Assembly: GCA_947164965.1 (NCBI GenBank)
Contig: CAMUYR010000007.1
Span: 1 to 64,000, forward strand
Direction of reading: 5' to 3'
DNA length: 64,000 nucleotides
From: an uncultured Prevotella sp.
GTDB lineage: Bacteria > Bacteroidota > Bacteroidia > Bacteroidales > Bacteroidaceae
Both the position numbers and the translations under genes were made by a program. This document shows positions 1 through 7,839 of the stretch, piece by piece. The notes below the pieces were generated by a model. That model worked only from the letters and a program-made list of their open reading frames with translations, was not told where the DNA came from and did no database searches. How positions within the stretch are numbered: position 1 is the first letter of the stretch; each line of letters begins with the position of its first letter.

Positions 1-52
1 GCCTGCGCCGATGGTACTGCAATGCAATGTGGGAGAGTAGGAGGCCGCCACT
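1..52 (+). rRNA. rrf: 5S ribosomal RNA, 3' end only
   Basis: The window opens inside a 5S rRNA. The stretch GCGCCGATGGTACTGCAA followed by GGGAGAGTAG and ending in GCCGCCA matches the conserved 3' half of Bacteroidales 5S rRNA. The 5' part and presumably the rest of an rRNA operon lie to the left of the window. A hairpin terminator follows at once. The exact 3' end is estimated. Confidence 0.9.
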
Positions 53-63
53 TTTCAAGAAGA

Positions 64-108
64 GAAGCCCTTTCGTCAGAAATGATGAGAGGGCTTCTTC
101 GTTATGTT
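64..108 (+). terminator. rRNA operon terminator
   Basis: A strong hairpin (GAAGCCCTTTCGTCA paired with a near-perfect complement ending in GAGGGCTTC at 97) follows the 5S end and leads into a T-rich stretch. It probably ends the rRNA operon. Confidence 0.8.
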
Positions 109-167
109 TTTCAGTACCTTGATTTATGTTAATTAATTGATAATCAATGTTATAAATTAATTATTTG

Positions 168-199
168 TTTGGCTGTTTAGAAAAATAGTCGTACCTTTG
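168..199 (+). promoter_or_regulatory. Bacteroidetes primary promoter of the transglycosylase gene
   Basis: TTTG at 168-171 and TACCTTTG at 192-199 are separated by exactly 20 bases, matching the -33/-7 consensus of the Bacteroidetes housekeeping sigma factor. About 60 bases of leader precede the ATG at 268. Confidence 0.75.
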
Positions 200-267
200 A
201 CCGCGTTAACAATAGCATAGCATATAAATGTCTCGTGGTGAGATAGCTGTGCTTATAATAAAAGCTT

Positions 268-708
268 ATGAAAAAGATAGGTATGATTTTATGCCTAGTG
301 TGCATGATTTTGATGTTAGTTCCTATTAGTACATCAGCACAGGGGGCTAAGGACAAGAGCTCAACATTTGATTGGAATCCCGTTATTAATGCGATTATTC
401 AGGTGGAGAGCGAGGGAAATGCTAAAGCCATTGACAAAAGTGGTAAGTCGTGTGGCATTATGCAGATTACTCCAGGACATGTTAGAGAGTGTAACCGCAT
501 TCTGAAGCTGCGTAAGAGCAAAAAGCGTTACGAGATGAACGATCGTTTCAGCGTTAGCAAGTCCAAGGAAATGTTTCTGTTGTTCCAGTCATTCTACAAC
601 CCTAAGAACAGTGTGGAGCAAGCCATTCGTTCATGGAACGGAGGTATGGGCTACACAAAACGGGGTACTCAAAAGTATTTTGAGAAGGTGATGAGCAAGA
701 TGAAGTAG
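268..708 (+). CDS. Secreted lytic transglycosylase, SLT domain
   Basis: This 146-residue protein has an N-terminal signal peptide (charged MKK, hydrophobic run, cleavage probably after SAQG near residue 26). The rest is a minimal SLT/lysozyme-like fold: VESEGN around residues 47-52 carries the expected catalytic Glu, followed by SGKSCGIMQI and, near the C-terminus, AIRSWNGG, as in Slt-type peptidoglycan lytic transglycosylases. It would cleave the MurNAc-GlcNAc bond in the periplasm. The protein is short: only the catalytic domain is present, with no LysM or helical superhelix. It has its own promoter and terminator. Fold assignment is confident; the exact role in wall turnover is inferred. 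Confidence 0.85.
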   Translation: MKKIGMILCLVCMILMLVPISTSAQGAKDKSSTFDWNPVINAIIQVESEGNAKAIDKSGKSCGIMQITPGHVRECNRILKLRKSKKRYEMNDRFSVSKSKEMFLLFQSFYNPKNSVEQAIRSWNGGMGYTKRGTQKYFEKVMSKMK

Positions 709-729
709 ATTTTACATTCTAATTGATAA

Positions 730-762
730 GAGGGTGGGTCATGTTGACTCACTCTCTTTTTT
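730..762 (+). terminator. Intrinsic terminator after the transglycosylase gene
   Basis: GAGGGTGGGTCA pairs, with G-U pairs, to TGACTCACTCTC across a three-base loop. The stem ends at 756 and a run of six T follows. Confidence 0.8.
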
Positions 763-806
763 CTCGGTCCCTTCTGTATCGATGTCACTTAAAAAATATT
801 AATTAT

Positions 807-837
807 TTTGGAATTCGTGTGTTTTGCACTATCTTTG
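807..837 (+). promoter_or_regulatory. Promoter of the Bax inhibitor-1 family gene
   Basis: TTTG at 807-810, a 19-base spacer, then TATCTTTG at 830-837: a near-ideal -33/-7 pair. Transcription should start around 842-845, which argues for the ATG at 873 over an upstream TTG at 849. Confidence 0.75.
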
Positions 838-872
838 CAGTGTGATTTTTGAATTATAAACTGAATAGGAAT

Positions 873-1592
873 ATGAATTACAATGAATTAAATTTTCAGG
901 GACTGCAGGCTGAACGTGAATGGGAAGTCTCGCAGGCATTTCCCGTCCTTATGAGAAAAGTATATGTATGGATGACGCTGGCATTGGCACTGACGGGCTT
1001 TACAGCTTATGGTGTCGCTACCAGTCCTGGCATTCTTCAGGCCATCTATACCAATCAGATTTTGTTCTGGGGCTTGATTATTGCCGAGTTTGCATTGGTA
1101 TTTGGTGTCAGTGCTGCTATTAATCGTATCTCACTGACAACGGCTACTCTGATGTTTATCCTCTATTCTGTGATAAACGGTGCACTGCTATCGTACATCT
1201 TCCTGGCTTATACCGCATCGTCTGTCGCCACTGTATTCTTTATTACTGCTGGTACGTTTGGAGTGATGGCGTTGATAGGCTATACAACGAAGACCGATTT
1301 GTCGTCGATGGGTAAGATTCTGTTTATGGCGCTGATTGGTTTGATTATCGCTACGGTAGTGAATATTTTTGTGAAGAGTTCTGGTCTTACCATGATTCTG
1401 AGCTATGTAGGTGTACTGATTTTCGTTGGATTAACCGCCTACGACACACAGAAGATTAAGCAGATGCTGTTACAGGCTCCTGATGCTGGCGAGGCTTCTC
1501 AGAAGATAGCTTTGTTGGGTGCTTTGTCACTCTATCTTGATTTCATCAACCTGTTTATCTATCTGCTCCGTATCTTTGGTAGAGAGAAATAA
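873..1592 (+). CDS. Bax inhibitor-1 / YccA family membrane protein
   Basis: The 239-residue protein is almost entirely hydrophobic, with about seven transmembrane helices after a short cytoplasmic N-terminus. It carries the family's late loop YDTQKIKQML (about residues 190-199) and a C-terminal helix rich in LYLDFINLFIYLLR, as in YccA/YbhL and the BI-1 family of proton-sensitive calcium-leak channels. I start it at the ATG at 873: the open frame reaches a TTG at 849, but that lies only a few bases from the predicted transcription start. YccA-type proteins can modulate FtsH; that role here is inference. Confidence 0.88.
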   Translation: MNYNELNFQGLQAEREWEVSQAFPVLMRKVYVWMTLALALTGFTAYGVATSPGILQAIYTNQILFWGLIIAEFALVFGVSAAINRISLTTATLMFILYSVINGALLSYIFLAYTASSVATVFFITAGTFGVMALIGYTTKTDLSSMGKILFMALIGLIIATVVNIFVKSSGLTMILSYVGVLIFVGLTAYDTQKIKQMLLQAPDAGEASQKIALLGALSLYLDFINLFIYLLRIFGREK

Positions 1593-1611
1593 GTAATAGT
1601 AACTGAATTAA

Positions 1612-1880
1612 AAAGTGAGATGCAGCACTCGGGAACCTCCCGTGGGCTGCATCTCTTCTATTAATAACTAAAAACCTAAAGTCTGAAAAAGGGTGCGTCT
1701 CACGACGTCGGTGTTATCCTTATTACAATCTTTCTTTTTCTACCTAAAAACTCAGACTAACCTTTTGAATTTCCTGAAATCTAAAACCTTAACAATTAAC
1801 TAACCAATACCTTTATGTCTGTGTTATCCTTAATCTTTATTACCTTTAAGACTAATGCTTCTCTCTTGAAGACGATGCAA
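1612..1880 (-). ncRNA. Candidate non-coding RNA, family unknown
   Basis: This gene-free segment has a minus-strand -7 element (TACCTTTG) at about 1881-1888, with a weak -33 match (ATTG) 20 bases upstream, and a perfect hairpin with U-tract at its far end. In between, read on the minus strand, AAGGATAACAC-GAC occurs twice about 130 bases apart, and AGTCTGA can pair with TCAGACT. No start codon opens a plausible reading frame. A conserved structured RNA is the simplest reading; a 6S-like RNA is one option I cannot test here. Confidence 0.4.
1617..1655. terminator. Hairpin terminator, best read on the minus strand
   Basis: GAGATGCAGC (1617-1626) pairs perfectly with GCTGCATCTC (1646-1655), with an inner CGGG/CCCG pairing in the loop. 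On the minus strand the stem is followed by ACTTTTTT, a good U-tract. On the plus strand the following bases are less T-rich. It may serve both the BI-1 gene and a minus-strand RNA. Confidence 0.75.
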
Positions 1881-1911
1881 AGGTAATACGTTTTTTTGAA
1901 AGCTACAATAA

Positions 1912-1945
1912 AAGAAGCCCATTTTTGACGAAAAACGGGCTTCTT
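1912..1945 (-). terminator. Terminator of the GH2-GH36-rsmA operon
   Basis: AAGAAGCCC (1912-1920) pairs with GGGCTTCTT (1937-1945) just past the rsmA stop codon. On the minus strand the stem is followed by TTTTATTG. Confidence 0.75.
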
Positions 1946-1956
1946 CTTGATGCATG

Positions 1957-2799
1957 TCAATCTTTTGTGTGCGTACACAATCGATTTGTGCCCGCAAACA
2001 GCTCTTTTTTTACCATGTTTGTGAGTTCTACAAACTGCGGTATGGACAGCTGCTCGGGTCGTAATGTCATAAAGGTATGACTAAACAATTCGCTATTTTC
2101 CTGATGCTTCTCTAGTGCCTCTTTACTGAACATTTGGCGCAGCGATACCCGCAACATCTTACGACGCTGGTTGAACACCGTTTTGACCACTCGCTTAAAT
2201 AATTGTTCATCGCAATCCAGGTGCATCGTCTTGTTACGAGTCATTCGGATGACGGCACTTTGCACCTTGGGTGGTGGATTGAATACAGAGGGTTCGACGG
2301 TAAAGAGATACTCTACATCATACCAGGCTTGAATCAATACAGACAGAATGCCGTATTGCTTATTGCCAGGTTGGGAAGCCATACGTACAGCCACCTCATG
2401 TTGGATCATACCTGTGCAACAAGGGATGAGATCGCGATTATCCAGCATCTTAAAGAATATCTGCGACGAGATGTCATAGGGATAATTGCCTGTTAGTACA
2501 AACTGTTGTCCACCAAACACCTGATTGAGGTCCATACGCAGGAAGTCTTCGCCTAAGATGTTTTCGCGTAGTTTTGGAAAATGCTCATTCAGATAGGCTA
2601 CACTTTCACGGTCAATTTCCACAACCTTTAGTGGGCGGGGCTTTTCTACCAGATATTGTGTCATAACACCCATACCTGGTCCAACTTCCAAAACGGGCAG
2701 TTGCGGACAGGCATCCACCGTATCCGCAATGCGCTTGGCGATAGACAGGTCGGTCAGAAAATGTTGACCAAGATTCTTTTTCGGTCTTACTTGTTTCAT
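1957..2799 (-). CDS. rsmA: 16S rRNA (A1518/A1519-N6) dimethyltransferase RsmA/KsgA
   Basis: The 280-residue protein dimethylates two adjacent adenines in helix 45 of 16S rRNA, a late small-subunit assembly step. The sequence shows the KsgA signature KKNLGQHFL at residues 7-15, the SAM-binding motif LEVGPGMGVMT near 38-48, and the catalytic loop GNYPYDISSQ near 104, where many bacteria have NLPYNIS. Length is normal for the family. The start lies 5 bases after the stop of the upstream alpha-galactosidase gene, so it is probably translated from the same mRNA, an unusual partner set for a ribosome-assembly gene. Confidence 0.95.
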   Translation of the reverse strand: MKQVRPKKNLGQHFLTDLSIAKRIADTVDACPQLPVLEVGPGMGVMTQYLVEKPRPLKVVEIDRESVAYLNEHFPKLRENILGEDFLRMDLNQVFGGQQFVLTGNYPYDISSQIFFKMLDNRDLIPCCTGMIQHEVAVRMASQPGNKQYGILSVLIQAWYDVEYLFTVEPSVFNPPPKVQSAVIRMTRNKTMHLDCDEQLFKRVVKTVFNQRRKMLRVSLRQMFSKEALEKHQENSELFSHTFMTLRPEQLSIPQFVELTNMVKKELFAGTNRLCTHTKD

Positions 2800-2804
2800 A
2801 TTCC

Positions 2805-4991
2805 TTATTCAGCCTCTAAAAGTAGTACGCGACTGGACCAGTCGTTCTTCTTCGACCATTCGGGTTCGTTGCGATAAGGCATCTCCAGTCCGTGGTTCAT
2901 CAGGTAGGCACCACTGAACGTCTTGCCTTCGATATCCATTGGTTTGAGGTCAATGCGGTTCAGTTCATGTACCTTATACATCTTTTGTGCATCGAGACCT
3001 GCCATTTTGACACGTGGCAGGTGTTCGTTCTGGAACGATTCTGTCTTCCACCAGAAGAATACCGACTTCGACTTCTGGTCGTTCACATACATGAGCGATG
3101 CCAGTCCTTGCTTGTCGTATGGCGAAACGAGTCGGTAGAGATTGCCAAACTGTATGATAGGCCGTATCTGCTTATATTCCTTGATAGCCTGACGGCAGAG
3201 CGCCTTTTCGTCGTCGCTCATGTTCTTAGGTTGAATCTCCATACCCAGACGCCCGCTCATGGCCACATCAATGCGATACTTCATGGCAGTGGTGCGGAAT
3301 ACGGTGTGGTTTGGAGTTGCCGAGATGTGACTTGCCATCGCGATAGCTGGGAAGAAATAGCTGGTGCCCCACTGCATATAGATACGTTGGAGAGCATCGG
3401 TATTGTCAGAAACCCAGAACTCGTCGAAGTAGGGCAGTACGCCCCAGTTGGCACGTCCGCCACCAGAAGCGCAAGCCTGGATAGTAAGATCGGGATATTT
3501 GGCACGGATGCGCTGACAAGCCTTCTCCAATCCACGATGATACTCAATATAGAGGTGGCTCTGATCGTTCATCGTCAGATATTGTGAGCCATGATTCAAG
3601 ATAGGCATGTTGGCATCCCACTTGATATAGTCAATTTCAGGATACTTGGTCATCAAGTCGTCGACAATTGAGAACACGAAGTCCTGCACCTTGGGATTCG
3701 ACAGGTCGAGCACCAGTTGCGTACCACCACGACCTTGTACAGGAGCTCGTTTGGGAGCCTTGACAATCCAGTCAGGATGCTGCTCATAGAGTTCTGAAAC
3801 ACTATTGGTCATCTCTGGTTCAATCCAGATACCGAACTTGATGCCGTGCTTCTTGGCGTCGCGTAGCAGGCCCTCGATGCCCTCTGGTAACTTATTCTTG
3901 TCGACTACCCAGTCGCCCAGACTCGAATTGTCCGTCTTACGTGGATACTTATCGCCAAACCAGCCGTCGTCCATCACGAACAGTTCACCACCCATCGAGG
4001 CGATGTCTCCCATCATCTGGTCCATACCCTTTTGGTTGATGTCGAAATAGACACCCTCCCACGAGTTGAGCAGTATCTTGCGCTCCTTATCGCCATGCAT
4101 CAGCATGTATTTGCGCCCCCATTGGTGGAAATTGCGCGAGACGCCAGAAAGTCCTTCTTGCGAGAAGCTAAGGGCCACCTTAGGTGTCGTGAATGTCTCG
4201 CCCTTCTTCAGGTGATACTCTGAATTATCAGGATTGATGCCAGCGAAGAAATAGTGGTATTCCGTATCGTCGGTATCAATCTTGATTTGGAAATTGCCTG
4301 AATAGCAGAGGGCGGCACCTATCACGTCGCCAGCATTCTCACGTCCTTTCCCGTCGAGCGAGAACATCACCTCAGCATGGTCGGTATGCGAATTGCGCGT
4401 GCCGTCCTTATTCTTGATCACCTTTTCGCCAGGCAGCAATGGCTCCTCCGTGAGTTGTGCCTCGTTGGCCCACGAACCGTAGAAGTGAGAGAGCCACACG
4501 TTGCCGCGACGGATGGGCATAGCGATGGATGTAAACTGTGTCAACGTGACGAGCTTGTTCTCGCCATTATTGATTTCCGTCCATGTCTCAATCATGTCCT
4601 CATCATAGTAAGGCTTGTAACAAAGTGTGACAGTAGTGGGATAAACAGGATCTTTCATCACGATGCGGATGGTGTTGCCCTGTCGCTCTATATCTGTGAC
4701 GTAAAGCTCTGTCGAGAGGTTGCCATCAGCATGGCGCATGGCGAAGGCAGCCTCCGCAGGCGTATTCATGCCATAGGCTGGATAAGCATCCATTCTGCCG
4801 TTGACAGGCTTCTGCAGATGTTGCAGGTCCGTGTTGCTCAGCTTCGCACCATAATATACATATTGGGGCTGTTTGCCCTTTTCTACTTCTAACACCAGAG
4901 TCGATTTTGTGGTTTGCAGAACCACCTGCTCGCCCCAGCAGACAGCTGCCGTGATACACAGCAAGCTCAGAATCATCAGTCTCTTTTTCAT
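2805..4991 (-). CDS. Secreted alpha-galactosidase, glycoside hydrolase family 36
   Basis: A 728-residue exported enzyme expected to release terminal alpha-galactose from raffinose-type oligosaccharides or galactomannan. An N-terminal signal peptide (about 1-20) precedes a beta-sandwich domain (to about 300) and a TIM barrel. Family landmarks are DDGWFG near 341-346, IEPEM near 390, the nucleophile motif KWDAN with D459, CASGGGR near 507-513, and SDNTDA near 528-533 holding the acid/base Asp. It lies 18 bases after the upstream GH2 gene and 5 bases before rsmA, forming one minus-strand operon. Substrate is inferred from family. Confidence 0.92.
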   Translation of the reverse strand: MKKRLMILSLLCITAAVCWGEQVVLQTTKSTLVLEVEKGKQPQYVYYGAKLSNTDLQHLQKPVNGRMDAYPAYGMNTPAEAAFAMRHADGNLSTELYVTDIERQGNTIRIVMKDPVYPTTVTLCYKPYYDEDMIETWTEINNGENKLVTLTQFTSIAMPIRRGNVWLSHFYGSWANEAQLTEEPLLPGEKVIKNKDGTRNSHTDHAEVMFSLDGKGRENAGDVIGAALCYSGNFQIKIDTDDTEYHYFFAGINPDNSEYHLKKGETFTTPKVALSFSQEGLSGVSRNFHQWGRKYMLMHGDKERKILLNSWEGVYFDINQKGMDQMMGDIASMGGELFVMDDGWFGDKYPRKTDNSSLGDWVVDKNKLPEGIEGLLRDAKKHGIKFGIWIEPEMTNSVSELYEQHPDWIVKAPKRAPVQGRGGTQLVLDLSNPKVQDFVFSIVDDLMTKYPEIDYIKWDANMPILNHGSQYLTMNDQSHLYIEYHRGLEKACQRIRAKYPDLTIQACASGGGRANWGVLPYFDEFWVSDNTDALQRIYMQWGTSYFFPAIAMASHISATPNHTVFRTTAMKYRIDVAMSGRLGMEIQPKNMSDDEKALCRQAIKEYKQIRPIIQFGNLYRLVSPYDKQGLASLMYVNDQKSKSVFFWWKTESFQNEHLPRVKMAGLDAQKMYKVHELNRIDLKPMDIEGKTFSGAYLMNHGLEMPYRNEPEWSKKNDWSSRVLLLEAE

Positions 4992-5009
4992 ATTATCTTT
5001 AGTTTGAAT

Positions 5010-7637
5010 TTATTTCCCTTCATACCACTTTCTAAGCACATAGAAAGCCTTTTTCTTCTCACCCTTGTCGCTCACCAGTCCTTTGCGGTTGTAGTAGTCC
5101 TGGATACCGTTCAGTACCCTTCGTGGCGAACGGAAGTCTTTCAGGATCCAGGGTGTGGTGCCTGCCAGCCCTTCAATCTTGTCAAGCATAGCCAGGTTCT
5201 CAATGTAGAGATTCTCCTGGAATTCTTCTGTCCATCGTTGATTCTTGGCACCGTGATAGCCATATCTGGCTCCACCGCCAAACTCACTGATGATGACAGG
5301 CTTATTATAGGGAATCTCCCATTTCATCTTGGGCGCGTCGTTAACATCGCGATACCAACCAACATACTGATTGAAGCTTACCACATCGACATATTGGTTC
5401 ATGTTGTCGTTCAGTCGGTTTACGTAGTTAGAAGCCCCTGTTACCTCCATCGCCATCGAAATCAGACGGGTGTCATCGAGACTGCGGGCATATTTGGCCA
5501 GTCGCCCAAGGAAGTTGTCACGCTCAGCAGAGTGGGGAGTCTCATTGGCGATACTCCAGATGATAATGTTGGCACGATTATGGTCGCGAGCTATCATATC
5601 AGTCAATTGCTGTTTAGCATTCTCGAATGTCTTGGGATTAGTCCATTCTATCGTCCAGTAACAGGGAATTTCCGACCATACCAGAATGCCCATTCTCTCT
5701 GCCTCGCGAACCATTTTTTCGTTGTGCGGATAGTGAGCCAGACGCACATAGTTGCAGCCCAACTCCTTGGCCCATCCAAGCAAAGTACGGGCATCGTCTA
5801 TGGAGTTAGCACGTCCGCCACCATTGGGTTTCTCTTCATGGATACAGATCCCCTTCAGGAATATAGGCTGACCATTCAGCAGAATCTGTTTGTCGCGTGT
5901 CTCGATGGTACGGAAACCTATCTCGTCGGCAAGTGTCGTCGTGTCGATCGAGATGCGAACCTGATAGAGTTTAGGATTTTCTGGACTCCATAGCTGAAGC
6001 TTCTTGGCAGGCACCTTGAGTGTTGCACTTACTTTGCCCTCTGCATCTGTGGTCAGCTGCTGTTCGAGTTTCAGTTCTGGAATGAAGACGCAAACCTTGT
6101 GTCCAGCCTCCTTGGCATTCAGCTTAGCAGTAAACGAAATCTCACGCTGCTTGGCTTTCTCCGTCGCTTTTTTGAGCTGCAGACTGTAGTCTTCCAAATA
6201 GGTCATTGGCATCTTCACCAGTTTTACATCGCGCGTGATGCCACCATAGTTCCACCAGTCGAAACTCAGGGTGGGCACGTCTTCCGCATGGCGCTTGTTA
6301 TCCACCTTGACAATCACCACATTCTCGCCTTCTTGTAGCAGGTTGCTGATGTCATAATGGAATGGAGTGAAGCCTCCCACGTGGTGACCAACCTCCTTGC
6401 CGTTCACCCATACTATACAATCGTAGTTGACAGCCCCGAAATATAATAAGGTACGATAATCAGGCACGGGGACGGCCTGAAAGCTCTTTTTAAACCACAC
6501 CGTACCCTCGTAGAAGAATAGACGCTCGTCCTGCGTATTCCAGTCTGAGGGAATCTTCATGGTTGGCGCCTTGTCGAAGTCGTATTCTATCAGGTCTTCA
6601 GGCCTTTGTGGCTTGGCATTTCTGAAGAATCCCCAAGGCGTTGGTTTCATGCGATAGTCGTAATAGCCCTCTTCCTGGACGTCGACAATGTAGTTCCAGT
6701 CGCCATTCAGCGATGAACTCTCGTAGGTGTCGATATTCTGAATCAATGGCATTGCTTCGTCCTTCTTCAACATCTTTTTAACCTGCTGGAGCAGAGCTCC
6801 AGAAGGCTCTGCAGCCTGCTGGCAGGGTTGCAGATACCAACGGACGGTCCATTGTAGCTCTTCCTTGGGTTGCAGCGTCTTATAGGCACCCTGGCTCTCC
6901 AACTCGATGTGGGCTTTACCCCTGTTTACGTAAACCTGAATCTCAGCCTCGTCAGGAGCAGGTTGTGAAGCGTTCAGGTCGTCGAACTGTTTTACCAGTA
7001 GCAGTCCCTTATTGAAATACGCCAGCCATCCTTTTCCATCAGCATTGACCTTGCGATTCTGGTTTGCTTCGTCCGTCTGATACCAGGCAGCACCATATGC
7101 CTCCTTGAAGTTCATCATGCCGGCAGGCTTGATACCCTCTATAGGAGCCTCGAAGAATATCAGTCCGCCTTCATTTTGCACACGGGTAATCTCCCAAGGA
7201 GCCACCTTTCTCGCCTCGTTGCTCTCATTAATAATAGAATAGGTGATGACGAAGGCCTCACTCTTCTCATCAACGGCAAATGACTTGCGGATTCTGAATT
7301 TGAGCCTTTCAGACACCTCACTGGTCATGCTGAGCACGCCGTTTTTCTCTTCCACCTGATAAGGCCGCTTGTCGTATTCAGGCACAGGGGGCCAGTTCCA
7401 TTCTTTCTGCGGACTGGTCCAGAACGTGCTGCCAAACGCCTCGGGCCATCGCAGTTGTGAGATGACTTCCTGGTCACCATACTTCAAAGAGAGTATCTTA
7501 GCCCCTTTGGCAGCGTCAATCACCATCGTCGTCTTGCCGTTCTTCAGCGTGTATTTACCGTCATTGGTGGCTTGTGCCAATGCTGTCGTTGCTCCTATCA
7601 TCAGAGCCATGATTAGAAAAGTGAAAAATCGTTTCAT
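5010..7637 (-). CDS. Secreted glycoside hydrolase family 2 enzyme with N-terminal extension
   Basis: This 875-residue protein has a signal peptide ending near ALAQA (residues 19-23). Residues about 25-290 form an extra beta-rich domain resembling mutarotase-like sugar-binding folds. From about 300 the GH2 core follows: jelly roll, Ig-like domain, then a TIM barrel. WSIANE places the acid/base at E699, and VIISEFGG places the nucleophile at E785. The close spacing of these motifs resembles beta-glucuronidase or beta-galactosidase subfamilies; I cannot separate them by eye. It heads the operon with GH36 and rsmA and is divergent from a second GH2 gene across about 200 bases. Confidence 0.88.
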   Translation of the reverse strand: MKRFFTFLIMALMIGATTALAQATNDGKYTLKNGKTTMVIDAAKGAKILSLKYGDQEVISQLRWPEAFGSTFWTSPQKEWNWPPVPEYDKRPYQVEEKNGVLSMTSEVSERLKFRIRKSFAVDEKSEAFVITYSIINESNEARKVAPWEITRVQNEGGLIFFEAPIEGIKPAGMMNFKEAYGAAWYQTDEANQNRKVNADGKGWLAYFNKGLLLVKQFDDLNASQPAPDEAEIQVYVNRGKAHIELESQGAYKTLQPKEELQWTVRWYLQPCQQAAEPSGALLQQVKKMLKKDEAMPLIQNIDTYESSSLNGDWNYIVDVQEEGYYDYRMKPTPWGFFRNAKPQRPEDLIEYDFDKAPTMKIPSDWNTQDERLFFYEGTVWFKKSFQAVPVPDYRTLLYFGAVNYDCIVWVNGKEVGHHVGGFTPFHYDISNLLQEGENVVIVKVDNKRHAEDVPTLSFDWWNYGGITRDVKLVKMPMTYLEDYSLQLKKATEKAKQREISFTAKLNAKEAGHKVCVFIPELKLEQQLTTDAEGKVSATLKVPAKKLQLWSPENPKLYQVRISIDTTTLADEIGFRTIETRDKQILLNGQPIFLKGICIHEEKPNGGGRANSIDDARTLLGWAKELGCNYVRLAHYPHNEKMVREAERMGILVWSEIPCYWTIEWTNPKTFENAKQQLTDMIARDHNRANIIIWSIANETPHSAERDNFLGRLAKYARSLDDTRLISMAMEVTGASNYVNRLNDNMNQYVDVVSFNQYVGWYRDVNDAPKMKWEIPYNKPVIISEFGGGARYGYHGAKNQRWTEEFQENLYIENLAMLDKIEGLAGTTPWILKDFRSPRRVLNGIQDYYNRKGLVSDKGEKKKAFYVLRKWYEGK

Positions 7638-7839
7638 GAACGTTTATATTTTGCTGATTATCTTTTTATCATCGTTTTCGGTTGTAAATATACAACTTTT
7701 TGATGAATTTGGCAAAAGAAATGTGAAATTATTCAGCAAGAAGGCAACAAAAAGTGTTTATTTCGCGAAAAAGCAACGCATTTAAATCTTTTTTCATATC
7801 TTTGCACCGATAATATTTACTTAATCAAATTCTAAAAAG

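Noticed and set aside
1796..1978. 60-residue minus-strand open frame at the rsmA 3' end
   Set aside because: It overlaps the rsmA terminator and a putative -7 element, and the peptide has no recognisable feature.
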